Assembly (NCBI RefSeq): GCF_008807415.1
Contig: NZ_CP043626.1
Span: forward strand, 3,658,001 to 3,722,000
DNA: 64,000 bases
Direction: 5' to 3'
Source of the DNA: Pseudomonas denitrificans (nom. rej.)
Lineage (GTDB): Bacteria > Pseudomonadota > Gammaproteobacteria > Pseudomonadales > Pseudomonadaceae
Shown here: in pieces, positions 18,885 to 29,151 of the stretch
Position numbering within the stretch: position 1 is the first letter of the stretch
Layout of the letters: each line of letters starts with the position of its first letter
Program-made: the position numbers and the translations under genes
The notes under the pieces: model-generated
Told to the model about the DNA's origin: nothing
The model's database searches: none
Seen by the model: the letters and a program-made list of their open reading frames with translations, nothing else

Positions 18885-20258
18885 TCACATCTTGGGCATG
18901 CCGCCGGGGAACATGCTCCCCATGCCGCGCATCATCTTGGCCATGCCGCCCTTGGCGGTGACCTTCTTCATCATCTTCTGCATCTGTTTGTGCTGCTTGA
19001 TGAGGCGACCAACGTCCTGCACCTGGGTACCCGAACCCATGGCGATGCGGCGCTTGCGCGAGCCGCTGATCACTTCCGGATCACGGCGCTCGGCAGGAGT
19101 CATGGAGTTGATGATCGCCTCCATCTGCTTGAACTGCTTCTCCGCCGCGTTCTGCGCGTTGCCCATCTGCGACAGGTTGACGCCGCCGAGCATCGGCAGC
19201 TTGTCCATGAGGCTGCCCAGGCCGCCCATGTTCTTCATCTGTTGCAGCTGATCGCGGAAGTCTTCCAGGTCGAAGCCCTTGCCCTTCTTGATCTTCTTCG
19301 CGAGTTTCTCGGCCTTCTCGCGGTCCATGCTCTGCTCGGCCTGCTCGATCAGGCTGAGCACGTCACCCATGCCAAGGATGCGCGAGGCCACGCGATCGGG
19401 GTGGAACGGATCGAGCGCTTCGCTCTTCTCGCCCATGCCGAGGAACTTGATCGGCTTGCCAGTGATGGCGCGCACGGACAGCGCGGCACCGCCGCGGGCG
19501 TCGCCATCGACCTTGGTCAGCACCACGCCGGTCAGCGGCAGCGCATCATTGAAGGCCTTGGCGGTGTTGGCGGCGTCCTGGCCGGTCATGGCGTCGACCA
19601 CGAACAGGGTTTCCACCGGCTTGATCGCCGCGTGGACCTGCTTGATCTCGTCCATCATGTCGGCGTCGATGTGCAGACGGCCGGCGGTGTCGACGATCAC
19701 CACGTCGATGAACTTCAGCTTGGCTTCGCGGATCGCCGCTTCGGCGATGTCCACCGGCTTCTGGCTGGTATCGGACGGGAAGAAGGTCACGTCCAGATCG
19801 TTGGCCAGGGTTTCCAGCTGCTTGATCGCCGCCGGGCGATAGACGTCGGCGGATACCAGCAGCACGGACTTCTTCTTGCGCTCTTTAAGGAAGCGCGCCA
19901 GCTTGCCGGCGGTGGTGGTCTTGCCCGCGCCCTGCAGGCCGGCCATCAGGATGACCGCCGGCGGAGCGGCAGCAAGGTCGAGGTCCTCGTTGGCCGCGCC
20001 CATCAGCTCGACCAGCTCGGCCTGGACGATCTTCACGAAGGCCTGGCCCGGGGTCAGGCTCTTGGAAACTTCGGTACCGACCGCGCGATCCTTGATCTTG
20101 GCGACGAAGTCCTTGACCACCGGCAGGGCCACGTCGGCTTCCAGCAGGGCCATCCGCACTTCGCGGAGCGTGTCCTTGATGTTGTCCTCGGTCAGCTTGG
20201 CCTTGCCGGTGACGTGGCGCAGCGTTTGCGAGAGGCGATCTGTAAGGTTTTCGAACAT
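18885..20258 (-). CDS. ffh: Signal recognition particle protein Ffh
   Basis: SRP54-type GTPase of 457 aa that binds 4.5S RNA and delivers nascent inner-membrane proteins to FtsY. The N-domain (about residues 1-90) is followed by the G-domain with GLQGAGKTTTAGKLA, DTAGRLHID and TKVDGDARGGAAL. The C-terminal M-domain has the RNA-binding SGSRKRRIAMGSGTQVQDVG and a Met-rich tail ending MFPGGMPKM. It is immediately upstream of the rpsP operon on the same strand and divergent from the CcsA-like gene. Confidence 0.99.
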   Translation of the reverse strand: MFENLTDRLSQTLRHVTGKAKLTEDNIKDTLREVRMALLEADVALPVVKDFVAKIKDRAVGTEVSKSLTPGQAFVKIVQAELVELMGAANEDLDLAAAPPAVILMAGLQGAGKTTTAGKLARFLKERKKKSVLLVSADVYRPAAIKQLETLANDLDVTFFPSDTSQKPVDIAEAAIREAKLKFIDVVIVDTAGRLHIDADMMDEIKQVHAAIKPVETLFVVDAMTGQDAANTAKAFNDALPLTGVVLTKVDGDARGGAALSVRAITGKPIKFLGMGEKSEALDPFHPDRVASRILGMGDVLSLIEQAEQSMDREKAEKLAKKIKKGKGFDLEDFRDQLQQMKNMGGLGSLMDKLPMLGGVNLSQMGNAQNAAEKQFKQMEAIINSMTPAERRDPEVISGSRKRRIAMGSGTQVQDVGRLIKQHKQMQKMMKKVTAKGGMAKMMRGMGSMFPGGMPKM

Positions 20259-20479
20259 GCGCGTTCCTAATCAGGCCCGGTCGGACCAGGGTTTGGCTTG
20301 TCAGCAAGCCGCCGATTATAACCAAGTGCGGCCAACGCCAACACCGCCGATGATCCCGATGTGACGGACCGCTTCGCAGGCCAGAAGCGAACTGTTCTCA
20401 GCCGCTTTCTAGGCGCGGGCGATCTGTGCCAAACTCACGACCTTTCGGGTCCCCTTTCGAAGGACTGTTCCAAGGACTT

Positions 20480-21280
20480 ATGCAACCTCTGCTGCCCAGC
20501 CTGATCGCCGCCGTCCTTTATATCGGCACCACCGCCTACCAGGGTGCAAGCCTGGCCCGCCGCAACCCGCCGCAGAAACCGCTGCTCCTCCTGCTGGGCC
20601 TGGTCGCCCTGCTCTGCCAGGCGTACAGCCTGAGCCAGGAGCTGCTGACGCCCGCGGGCCTGGCGCTGGACTTCTTCAACGCCGCCAGCCTGATCTCCGC
20701 CGCGGTTACCGCACTGACCCTGCTGGCGTGCCTGCGCATCCCGGTGCACAACCTGCTGATCTTCCTTTATCCGCTCGGCGCGCTGACTACCCTGCTGGCC
20801 GTGCTGATGCCCCACGGCACCATCGAGCCGATCAACGAGCAGCCCGGCATCCTCGCCCACATCCTGCTGTCGATCCTGGCCTATGGCCTGCTGACCATCG
20901 CCGTGGTCCAGGCGCTGCTCCTGCTGGTTCAGGACCATCAGCTCAAGCACAAGCACCCGTCGGGCCTGATCCGCAACTTCCCGCCGCTGCAGACCATGGA
21001 AAGCCTGCTCTTCGGCTTCCTCTGGGGCGGCTGGTCGCTGCTCTCGCTGTCGCTGATTTCCGGCTGGCTGTTCGTCGACAACCTGTTCGCCCAGCACCTG
21101 GCGCACAAGACCATCCTCTCCTGCTTCGCCTGGGTGGTATTCGGCGTACTGCTGTGGGGCCGCCACCAGCTCGGCTGGCGCGGCCACAAGGCGATCCGCT
21201 GGACCCTCGCGGGTTTCTGCCTGCTGATGCTGGCCTACTTCGGCAGCAAGCTGGTCAAGGAATTCATCCTGCACATCTGA
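20480..21280 (+). CDS. CcsA/YpjD-like inner membrane protein (cytochrome c assembly family)
   Basis: Polytopic membrane protein of 266 aa with about eight hydrophobic helices. The start at 20480 follows AAGGA and gives MQPLLPSLIAAVLYIGTTAY. The late motif LFGFLWGGWSLLSLSLISGW resembles the Trp-rich haem-handling stretch of CcsA/CcmC-type proteins. Conserved position between ffh and a CNNM protein matches other pseudomonads. Haem handling is family-level knowledge; the actual substrate is unproven for this branch. Confidence 0.85.
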   Translation: MQPLLPSLIAAVLYIGTTAYQGASLARRNPPQKPLLLLLGLVALLCQAYSLSQELLTPAGLALDFFNAASLISAAVTALTLLACLRIPVHNLLIFLYPLGALTTLLAVLMPHGTIEPINEQPGILAHILLSILAYGLLTIAVVQALLLLVQDHQLKHKHPSGLIRNFPPLQTMESLLFGFLWGGWSLLSLSLISGWLFVDNLFAQHLAHKTILSCFAWVVFGVLLWGRHQLGWRGHKAIRWTLAGFCLLMLAYFGSKLVKEFILHI

Positions 21281-21322
21281 CGCTAACGGCGGCGCGGATG
21301 CGCCGCTGAAGGACCTGCGCGC

Positions 21323-22618
<1,296 letters not shown>

Positions 22619-22902
22619 GCCGCCCCGCCCGCCCCTATAATCCGGACGGCTTACCCAGCCTCCCGCCTGCGCCCGCCGTTACCCGCGACGCCGCGCCGGC
22701 CAGTCAATCGCACGCCCCGCCGAGCCTCGACCCGCGTCGTTGCCTTGCGAAGCAGCCGGCCTCGCCCTGACCCGCCGCGAGCCGCGCCCACCCTGCCCCG
22801 ATCCCGGGCCGCGCTCGCACTCGCGCCATGGCGATGCCTCCTATGACGCTGGACACGACCAGAGAGTCGTCGCCAGCCGTGACTGCCAGGGATAATCCCC
22901 GT
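22619..22902. promoter_or_regulatory. Intergenic region with a candidate sigma70 promoter
   Basis: A 284-nt GC-rich gap. It contains a perfect TATAAT at 22636-22641 with TTGCCT 19 nt upstream (22611-22616), possibly driving the transporter gene. The remainder is C-rich and I see no gene in it. Confidence 0.4.
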
Positions 22903-24216
22903 ATGACCAGCGCCACCCTCGAAGCCGCACAACCGGCCGAACAGACCAACTCCACCACCCGCGTCGCGGTCGCCAGCTTCATCGGCACCGCCATCGAGTT
23001 CTACGACTTCTACGTCTACGCCACCGCCGCCGCGCTGGTGATCGGCCCGGTGTTCTTCCCGCAGACCTCCGGCACCGCCCAGGCGCTCAGCGCCTTCATC
23101 ACTTTCGGTATCGCCTTCCTTGCCCGCCCGCTGGGCTCGGCGCTGTTCGGCCACTTCGGCGATCGCATCGGGCGCAAATCGACCCTGGTGGCCTCGCTGC
23201 TGCTGATGGGCATCTCTACCACCCTGATCGGCCTGCTGCCGGGCTACGACAGCATTGGCGCCTGGGCGCCGATCCTGCTCTGCGTGCTGCGCTTCGGCCA
23301 GGGCCTCGGTCTGGGTGGCGAATGGGGCGGCGCGGCGCTGCTGGCCACGGAAAACGCGCCCAAGGGCCGCCGCGCCTGGTTCGGCATGTTCCCGCAGATG
23401 GGCCCGTCGATCGGCTTTCTCGCCGCCAACGGCCTGTTCCTCTGCCTGGCCATGTTCCTCAGCGAAGAACAGTTCCGTTCCTGGGGCTGGCGCATCCCGT
23501 TCGTGCTCAGTGCCGTGCTGGTCTTGGTCGGCCTGTACGTGCGCCTGAAGCTGGTAGAAACGCCAGTGTTCGCCAAGGCCATGGAACGCCACGAGCGCTC
23601 CAGCCTGCCGATCGCCGAACTGCTGAGCAAACACTGGCGGCCGACCCTGCTGGGCGCCCTGGCGATGGTGGTGTGTTACGCCCTCTTCTACATCTCCACG
23701 GTGTTCTCGCTGAGCTACGGCGTCAGTACCCTGGGCTACAGCCGCGAGGACTTCCTCGGCCTGCTGTGCATTGCCGTGCTCTTCATGGCCGCCGCCACGC
23801 CGGTCTCGGCCTGGCTGAGCGACCGCTTCGGGCGCAAGCCGGTGCTGATCGTCGGCACCCTTGCCGCCATCGCGTCGGGCTTCGCCATGGAGCCGCTGCT
23901 GAGCCAGGGTTCGTCGGTGGAAGTGGCCGTGTTCCTGTCGCTGGAACTGTTCCTCATGGGCGTGACATTCGCCCCCATGGGCGCACTCCTACCGGAACTC
24001 TTCCCGACCCACGTGCGCTACACCGGCGCTTCCGCGGCCTACAACCTGGGTGGCATCCTCGGTGCCTCGGTGGCGCCGTACATCGCGCAGAAACTGGTGG
24101 GCATGGGTGGATTGAGCTGGGTGGGCGGTTACGTGTCGGTCGCGGCAGCACTCAGCCTGCTGGCCGTGCTGTGCCTGCGCGAGACCCGCGAGGCTGACCT
24201 GAACGATATCCGCTGA
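22903..24216 (+). CDS. MFS transporter, metabolite:H+ symporter (MHS) family
   Basis: Twelve-helix inner-membrane symporter of 437 aa. MHS signatures are clear: TAIEFYDFYVYATAAALVIG in helix 1, HFGDRIGRK in loop 2-3, LRFGQGLGLGGEWGGAALL in helix 4, and DRFGRKPVL in loop 8-9. Typical substrates are organic acids, osmolytes or shikimate; this one cannot be assigned. I take the start at 22903, preceded by AGGGAT about 9 nt upstream. Longer in-frame starts at 22828 or 22843 lack a ribosome-binding site and add a low-complexity tail. Confidence 0.88.
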   Translation: MTSATLEAAQPAEQTNSTTRVAVASFIGTAIEFYDFYVYATAAALVIGPVFFPQTSGTAQALSAFITFGIAFLARPLGSALFGHFGDRIGRKSTLVASLLLMGISTTLIGLLPGYDSIGAWAPILLCVLRFGQGLGLGGEWGGAALLATENAPKGRRAWFGMFPQMGPSIGFLAANGLFLCLAMFLSEEQFRSWGWRIPFVLSAVLVLVGLYVRLKLVETPVFAKAMERHERSSLPIAELLSKHWRPTLLGALAMVVCYALFYISTVFSLSYGVSTLGYSREDFLGLLCIAVLFMAAATPVSAWLSDRFGRKPVLIVGTLAAIASGFAMEPLLSQGSSVEVAVFLSLELFLMGVTFAPMGALLPELFPTHVRYTGASAAYNLGGILGASVAPYIAQKLVGMGGLSWVGGYVSVAAALSLLAVLCLRETREADLNDIR

Positions 24217-24240
24217 GCCGGTAGCCAGCGGATAACCGGA

Positions 24241-24274
24241 AACGGATTCGGCTGCCAAGGCAGCGGAATCCGTT
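24241..24274 (+). terminator. Long hairpin after the MHS transporter
   Basis: A 9-bp outer stem and 6-bp inner stem with a 2-nt loop, interrupted by one G-G mismatch. Only a weak T-rich tail follows. Confidence 0.6.
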
Positions 24275-24300
24275 GTTCCCGGTGATGATGGAACCTGGCG

Positions 24301-24360
24301 CCAACGCTGGCCCTGCCAGCGGTTCGCGGGCGTGGCCCGCTCCTACAGGGTCAGCGTTGG
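24301..24360. repeat. REP-like nested hairpin overlapping the 3' end of the SGNH gene
   Basis: Outer arms at 24301-24315 and 24346-24360 pair at 14 of 15 positions. The inner core GCGGGC-GTG-GCCCGC at 24326-24340 with CTCCTACAG is the REP-like unit also seen at 42938. The right arm includes the last codons and stop of the reverse-strand gene. Confidence 0.7.
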
Positions 24361-25079
24361 GCAACCAGCCACTCCGCCAGATGCTCGCCCCAGACCTGGT
24401 AGCCCAGCGCCGACGGGTGATAGCCATCGATGGCGAGGAACTGCGGCTGCATCTCCAGGCTCACCCCGCAATAGCCCGCCCCCTGCGCCAGCGCCAGAGC
24501 ACTGAGCTGGCGATCCAGCAGCATCGCGCGCCACCCCAGCAACTGCCGCAACAACCAGGGCAAGGCCGTGAAGTGCTGCAACGGCGGCACCGCCGTGCAC
24601 ACCACCCGCGCGCCGCGGCGACGGAAGTGCTCGATCAATTGCCCGAGGGAGGCCAGCCAACGCCGGCGGGAGCTGAAGTGCGTGGTGTCGTTGACGCCAA
24701 AGACCAGTGCCACGAGGTCGTAATCCTCTGCGACTACCAGCGGCAGCAGGCGTTCGCAGGCTTCGCCGGCGGTGATGCCGTTCTCCCCCACCGCACGCCA
24801 GGCGACGGGCCGCTGGAGACGAGCGGAGAGCGCCAGGGCCAGCCGGCCGGCCAACGCGAAATCCAGGCAGGACGCGCCAACACCGGCGACGGTGGATTCA
24901 CCCAGCAGCAACAGACGAAAGGGGTCGCCGGCAAGTTCCGCCCCTGCGATGCCTTCGCAGACGCCGGCGGCGGGTGCCAGGCGCAAGGCCGTGCGCCGCG
25001 TGCGCACGGCCATGGGCAGGGCCAGCGGCAGCAGCGGCAACGCCGCTGCCCACCACATCAGCCCCGCCCAGCGGCTCAC
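24351..25079 (-). CDS. SGNH/GDSL-family hydrolase
   Basis: Putative lipase/esterase or acetylhydrolase of 242 aa. An N-terminal hydrophobic segment (about residues 5-25) suggests membrane anchoring or export. SGNH blocks are visible: [13 protein letters not shown] (GES instead of GDS, nucleophile Ser), block [11 protein letters not shown], and block [11 protein letters not shown] with the catalytic Asp/His. It starts with a GTG that overlaps the purT stop (GTGA), so translation is coupled to purT. The substrate is unknown. Confidence 0.85.
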   Translation of the reverse strand: MSRWAGLMWWAAALPLLPLALPMAVRTRRTALRLAPAAGVCEGIAGAELAGDPFRLLLLGESTVAGVGASCLDFALAGRLALALSARLQRPVAWRAVGENGITAGEACERLLPLVVAEDYDLVALVFGVNDTTHFSSRRRWLASLGQLIEHFRRRGARVVCTAVPPLQHFTALPWLLRQLLGWRAMLLDRQLSALALAQGAGYCGVSLEMQPQFLAIDGYHPSALGYQVWGEHLAEWLVAQR

Positions 25080-26257
25080 AGCTCGACTTTGACCGCCTGG
25101 GCCGAACGAGTGGCCTTGGCGCGCGCGGCGTCGATCGATTCGTCGCGCGCCAGGGCGACGCCCATGCGGCGCTGGCCGTCCACTTCCGGCTTGCCGAACA
25201 GGCGCAGCGCGGTGTCCGGCTCACTCAGCGCGGCGCCGAGGTTACCGAAAGACACCTGCTGCGACTTGCCTTCCACCAGGATCACCGCCGAGGCGGAGTC
25301 GCCCAGCTGGCGGATCACCGGGATCGGCAGGCCGAGGATGGCGCGGGCGTGCAGGGCGAACTCGGAGAGGTCCTGGGAAATAAGAGTCACCAGGCCGGTG
25401 TCGTGCGGGCGCGGCGAGACTTCGCTGAACCACACTTCATCGCCTTTCACGAACAGCTCGACGCCGAACAGGCCACGACCGCCGAGGGCTTCGGTGACCG
25501 ACCTGGCCACGCGCTCGGACTCGGCGAGCGCCTTCGGGCTCATCGCCTGGGGCTGCCAGGACTCGTGGTAGTCGCCCTTCACCTGGCGGTGGCCGATGGG
25601 TGCGCAGAAGGTGGTGCCACCGATGTGGCGGACGGTCAGCAGGGTGATTTCGTAGTCGAAGTCGATGAAGCCTTCGACGATGACGCGGCCCTTGCCGGCG
25701 CGGCCGCCTTCCTGGGCGTAACCCCAGGCGGTCTTCAGGTCGGCGTCGGACTTGAGCACGCTCTGGCCCTTGCCAGAGGAGCTCATGATGGGCTTCACCA
25801 CGCACGGATAACCCACGGCGGCGACACCAGCGGCGTAGTCCTCATAGGTGTCGGCGAAGTGGTAGGGCGAGGTCGGCAGACCCAGCTCTTCGGCGGCCAG
25901 GCGGCGGATGCCCTCGCGGTTCATGGTCAGCTGAGCGGCACGGGCGGTGGGGATGACGGTGTAGCCTTCGTTCTCCAGCTCGACCAGGGTCGCAGTGGCG
26001 ATGGCTTCGATCTCCGGCACGATGTAGTGCGGCTTTTCCTGCTCGATCACCGCGCGCAGGGCGACACCGTCGAGCATGCTGATCACGTGGCTGCGGTGCG
26101 CGACCTGCATCGCCGGTGCGTTCTCGTAGCGGTCGACGGCGATCACTTCACAGCCCAGGCGCTGCAGCTCGATCGCCACTTCCTTGCCCAGTTCGCCGGA
26201 GCCACAGAGCAGTACGCGGGTCGCGCTCGGCGACAGGGGAGTTCCAATACGGGGCAT
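25076..26257 (-). CDS. purT: Formate-dependent phosphoribosylglycinamide formyltransferase PurT
   Basis: ATP-grasp enzyme of 393 aa that formylates GAR using formate and ATP, a folate-independent step of purine synthesis. The N-terminal nucleotide fold has [21 protein letters not shown], then the ATP-grasp core [31 protein letters not shown] and [16 protein letters not shown]. It begins [14 protein letters not shown], preceded by a purine-rich site. With purL and guaBA elsewhere in the window, purine synthesis genes are scattered rather than clustered. Confidence 0.98.
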   Translation of the reverse strand: MPRIGTPLSPSATRVLLCGSGELGKEVAIELQRLGCEVIAVDRYENAPAMQVAHRSHVISMLDGVALRAVIEQEKPHYIVPEIEAIATATLVELENEGYTVIPTARAAQLTMNREGIRRLAAEELGLPTSPYHFADTYEDYAAGVAAVGYPCVVKPIMSSSGKGQSVLKSDADLKTAWGYAQEGGRAGKGRVIVEGFIDFDYEITLLTVRHIGGTTFCAPIGHRQVKGDYHESWQPQAMSPKALAESERVARSVTEALGGRGLFGVELFVKGDEVWFSEVSPRPHDTGLVTLISQDLSEFALHARAILGLPIPVIRQLGDSASAVILVEGKSQQVSFGNLGAALSEPDTALRLFGKPEVDGQRRMGVALARDESIDAARAKATRSAQAVKVEL

Positions 26258-26315
26258 TGCGGGAAACCTCGGGAAGGGAAAGTTCGAAACAGGGTGGCTC
26301 TTGGGCGTGAAGACT

Positions 26316-26504
26316 CTAGACCAGCACGCCCTGCTCGCGGGCGCGCTGGTCGCAACGCTTGAGCACCTCGCGGCGCTCGGCGTTGTCCATCAGGCCCCAG
26401 CGGGTGATTTCGGCGGCGCTGCGCTGGCAGCCCAGACAGATGTCAGCGTCGTCCAGCGCGCAGACGTGCACGCAGGGCGAGGCGACGGGACGTTCTTCAG
26501 TCAT
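26316..26504 (-). CDS. DUF1289 family small Cys-rich protein
   Basis: Protein of 62 aa. The DUF1289 pattern is clear: [20 protein letters not shown] with four cysteines, probably binding a metal or Fe-S cluster, then [20 protein letters not shown]. Its start overlaps the end of the upstream carbonic-anhydrase-like gene by 8 nt, showing cotranscription and coupled translation. The function is unknown. Confidence 0.88.
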   Translation of the reverse strand: MTEERPVASPCVHVCALDDADICLGCQRSAAEITRWGLMDNAERREVLKRCDQRAREQGVLV

Positions 26505-27024
26505 CTTCCTGCTCGGCCAGGTCGCGGGCGTAGCGCTGCGCGTTGTGGACGTAATGGGCGGCGCTGGCTTCGAGCATCTTCTTTTGCGGCTCGGTCAGCT
26601 CGCGCACCACCTTGCCGGGGGAACCCATGACCAGGGAGCCGTCGGGAATTTCCTTGCCCTCGGGGATCAGCGCGTTGGCGCCGATGATGCAGTACTTGCC
26701 GATCTTCGCGCCGTTGAGGATCACCGCGTTGATGCCGATGAGGCTGTAATCGCCCACGGTGCAGCCGTGCAGCATGGCGTTGTGGCCGATGGTCACGCCT
26801 TTGCCCAGGGTCAGCGGGAAGCCCATGTCAGTGTGCATGACGGTGCCGTCCTGCACGTTGCTGTGCTCGCCGATGTGGATCAGCTCGTTGTCGCCGCGCA
26901 GCACGGCGTTGAACCACACGCTGGCGCCGGCATCGAGACGCACCTTGCCGACCACCATGGCGTTGGGGGCGATCCAGCTTTCCGGATGGGTTTCGACTCG
27001 GGACGAGCCCAGGCGGTACTTCAT
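26497..27024 (-). CDS. Gamma-carbonic anhydrase family protein
   Basis: Left-handed beta-helix protein of 175 aa with hexapeptide repeats across residues 15-140. The three zinc-ligand histidines of the gamma-class are present as H64 (VMHTD), H81 (IGHNA) and H86 (LHGC), so it may bind a metal as a trimer. Many such YrdA/PaaY-like proteins lack measured carbonic anhydrase activity, so the enzyme role is not proven. It lies upstream of and overlaps the DUF1289 gene. Confidence 0.9.
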   Translation of the reverse strand: MKYRLGSSRVETHPESWIAPNAMVVGKVRLDAGASVWFNAVLRGDNELIHIGEHSNVQDGTVMHTDMGFPLTLGKGVTIGHNAMLHGCTVGDYSLIGINAVILNGAKIGKYCIIGANALIPEGKEIPDGSLVMGSPGKVVRELTEPQKKMLEASAAHYVHNAQRYARDLAEQEDD

Positions 27025-27065
27025 GGGTTTCTCCTCAGGCGGGGGCCGCTCTTGATTATCGGTTC

Positions 27066-27662
27066 TCAGCTCAGCTTGATGAACTTCGACGGCGGCTGGT
27101 GCAGGTCGATGCGAGCGTCGTACAGCAGGTTCAGCAGCTCGACCAGCATGATCGCGGACAGGCCCCAGATCTTGTACCCCTCGAACAGATAGCTCGGGAC
27201 GTACCAGCTGCGGCCGAAATAATCGATGCGGTGGGTGGTTTCCCGCGGGTCGCCGCGGAAGAACTCCAGCGGCACCTTGAACACGGCGTCGATCTCGCCG
27301 TCGTTGGGGCGGTACTCCACGAAATCGGGGACGAAGCCGACGAATGGCTTGACCAGGATACCGTGCCGCGACACCAGGGTGCTCAACGGCCCGACGACCT
27401 CCACCAGTCCCGGTGGCAGGGCGATTTCCTCGTGGGCCTCGCGCAGGGCGGTGTGGATCAGGTCCACGTCCTCCGGGTCGCGACGTCCACCGGGGAAGGC
27501 GACTTCGCCGCTATGGGTCGAAAGCCCGGTCGCGCGCAGGGTGAGCACGAGCTCTTCCTGGGGAGTGATGGGGAGCAGGACCGCCGCTTCCGGGAAGCTG
27601 TGGTCCGTTTCAAGGTCGCTTGGCGTGTGCGTCTGTATGCGTTGGCGCAGCTGGTCCAGCAT
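27066..27662 (-). CDS. Nudix hydrolase, CoA pyrophosphatase (NudL-like)
   Basis: Soluble Nudix enzyme of 198 aa. The UPF0035 signature before the Nudix box, [22 protein letters not shown], followed by [13 protein letters not shown] marks the CoA diphosphatase branch (NudL, Nudt7/8). I choose the ATG at 27662 because AGGA lies 8 nt upstream; an ATG at 27671 would add three residues. Hydrolysis of CoA to phosphopantetheine and ADP is inferred from the family. Confidence 0.87.
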   Translation of the reverse strand: MLDQLRQRIQTHTPSDLETDHSFPEAAVLLPITPQEELVLTLRATGLSTHSGEVAFPGGRRDPEDVDLIHTALREAHEEIALPPGLVEVVGPLSTLVSRHGILVKPFVGFVPDFVEYRPNDGEIDAVFKVPLEFFRGDPRETTHRIDYFGRSWYVPSYLFEGYKIWGLSAIMLVELLNLLYDARIDLHQPPSKFIKLS

Positions 27663-27797
27663 GCCGAACATCCTGCGGGGGCCGATTCTTCTAATTGAAG
27701 GATCATGGCACGAAAGACGCCCCTGCCCAACCCCCGCCCCTTGCTGGGCGCACCGCGCAGCGCGCAAGATTGTTCCATTCAATAACAAGGAAGCGGC

Positions 27798-28349
27798 ATG
27801 AAATTCTGCAGCCAGTGCGGCGCCAGCGTGAGCCTGCGCATCCCCAGCGGCGACAACCGCCCGCGCTTCGTCTGCGACCAGTGCCAGACCGTGCATTACC
27901 AGAACCCGCGCATCGTCGCCGGCTGCCTGCCGGTCTGGGAGGGCAGGATCCTCCTCTGCCGCCGCGCCATTCAGCCGCGCCAGGGCTTCTGGACGCTGCC
28001 GGCAGGCTTCATGGAGAACGGCGAGACCCTGGAACAGGCCGCCGCCCGCGAGACCCTCGAAGAGGCCAATGCCCGCGTCCACGGCCTGCAGCTTTATATG
28101 GTCTTTGATCTGCCGCATATCAGCCAGGTTTATATCTTCTTCCGCGCGGAGCTGGCCGACCTGGACTTCTCCGCGGGCGAGGAAAGCCTGGAGGTACAAC
28201 TCTTCGAAGAATCCGACATTCCGTGGGACGAGCTGGCTTTCCCCACCGTGGGCCGTACCTTAGAATATTTCCTGACGGATCGGATCGTTCAGAACTTCCC
28301 GATACGCAATGAAGGGATTCTCCCAATGCTTGCACAGAAAAAGAACTAA
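27798..28349 (+). CDS. Nudix hydrolase with N-terminal zinc ribbon (NudC-like)
   Basis: Protein of 183 aa. A zinc ribbon with two Cys pairs (CSQCG near residue 4 and CDQC near residue 26) precedes a Nudix domain with the full box G-x5-E-x7-RE-x2-EE in PAGFMENGETLEQAAARETL. It resembles the C-terminal two-thirds of NADH pyrophosphatase NudC but lacks that enzyme's N-terminal domain, so it may act on another nucleotide diphosphate. The start follows AAGGAAG. It is divergent from the CoA pyrophosphatase gene. Confidence 0.88.
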   Translation: MKFCSQCGASVSLRIPSGDNRPRFVCDQCQTVHYQNPRIVAGCLPVWEGRILLCRRAIQPRQGFWTLPAGFMENGETLEQAAARETLEEANARVHGLQLYMVFDLPHISQVYIFFRAELADLDFSAGEESLEVQLFEESDIPWDELAFPTVGRTLEYFLTDRIVQNFPIRNEGILPMLAQKKN

Positions 28350-28402
28350 TAAGCTCATATACCGCCTCTAAGGCTTTAGGAACTACCGGGGAACACCACT
28401 CG

Positions 28403-28903
28403 ATGCGCTGGTTGATTGCCGTACTTTGTCTGACCTTCGCAGCGTTCTCGCATGCCAACGCGATGCCCACGCTCGACGGTCGTATCGACAAGATTCTCGT
28501 GCTCAAGTCCGAGCGCAAACTGAACCTCATCAGCAACGGCAAGGTTCTCAAGAGCTATCGCGTGTCGCTGGGCAAGCGCCCGCAGGGCCCGAAGCTGGCC
28601 GAGGGCGACAACCGCACGCCGGAAGGCTTCTACTGGGTCGACTGGCGCAAGACCAGCGACAAGTACAACCTCTCCATGCACATCTCCTACCCCAATGCCC
28701 GCGACGTGGCCAAGGCGCGGGAAAAGAGCCTGTCGCCCGGCGGCATGATCATGATCCATGGCACGCCGATGGATGACGACTACCCGGAGTGGTACTTCTC
28801 GACCCTGGACTGGACCAATGGCTGCATCGCCATGACCAACGCCGACATGCGCGAGGTCTGGAGTCTGGTCAAGGACGGCACGCTGATCGAGATCCGCCCC
28901 TGA
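28403..28903 (+). CDS. L,D-transpeptidase (YkuD) family protein
   Basis: Exported protein of 166 aa. A signal peptide (residues 1-20, ending HANA) leads into a YkuD domain with the catalytic region GGMIMIHGTPMDDD and the nucleophile Cys in WTNGCIAMTNADM. It probably makes 3-3 peptidoglycan cross-links or attaches proteins to peptidoglycan. It has no LysM or other binding domain. It lies 53 nt after the Nudix gene and a strong terminator follows. Confidence 0.9.
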   Translation: MRWLIAVLCLTFAAFSHANAMPTLDGRIDKILVLKSERKLNLISNGKVLKSYRVSLGKRPQGPKLAEGDNRTPEGFYWVDWRKTSDKYNLSMHISYPNARDVAKAREKSLSPGGMIMIHGTPMDDDYPEWYFSTLDWTNGCIAMTNADMREVWSLVKDGTLIEIRP

Positions 28904-28933
28904 CGCGACCACACTGATACCAGTGCTCGTCTG

Positions 28934-28968
28934 AAACGCCGCCACGGCCCTGCCCTGGCGGCGTTTTT
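28934..28968 (+). terminator. Intrinsic terminator after the L,D-transpeptidase gene
   Basis: An 11-bp stem with an 11-nt loop followed by five T. Confidence 0.9.
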
Positions 28969-29092
28969 CGTTGTGCGGCCGGCACTGCTTCCGACCTGCG
29001 CAAGCCTTTCTCCATCCACTCTGCAGACTTTTCGCCGATTGCGACGGGGGCTACAGTTCGTCGGCTGACGCCTGGTGATCGGCGAGGTGGCG

Positions 29093-29131
29093 TTGACGTG
29101 GTATCTAAGTGGTATTAGCGTAAATTCCACT
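29093..29131. promoter_or_regulatory. Candidate NagR operator / nag promoter
   Basis: Upstream of nagR are two direct GTGGTAT repeats 11 bp apart (29098-29104 and 29109-29115). An imperfect inverted repeat, AGTGGTATT (29108-29116) and AATTCCACT (29123-29131), has one mismatch and a 6-nt spacer. The AGTGGT half-sites resemble GntR/HutC-family (DasR/NagR type) operators. A TTGACG -35-like hexamer is at 29093-29098. Operator function is inferred from position and pattern. Confidence 0.6.
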
Positions 29132-29151
29132 ACCTCGCCAACGAGCCGATC

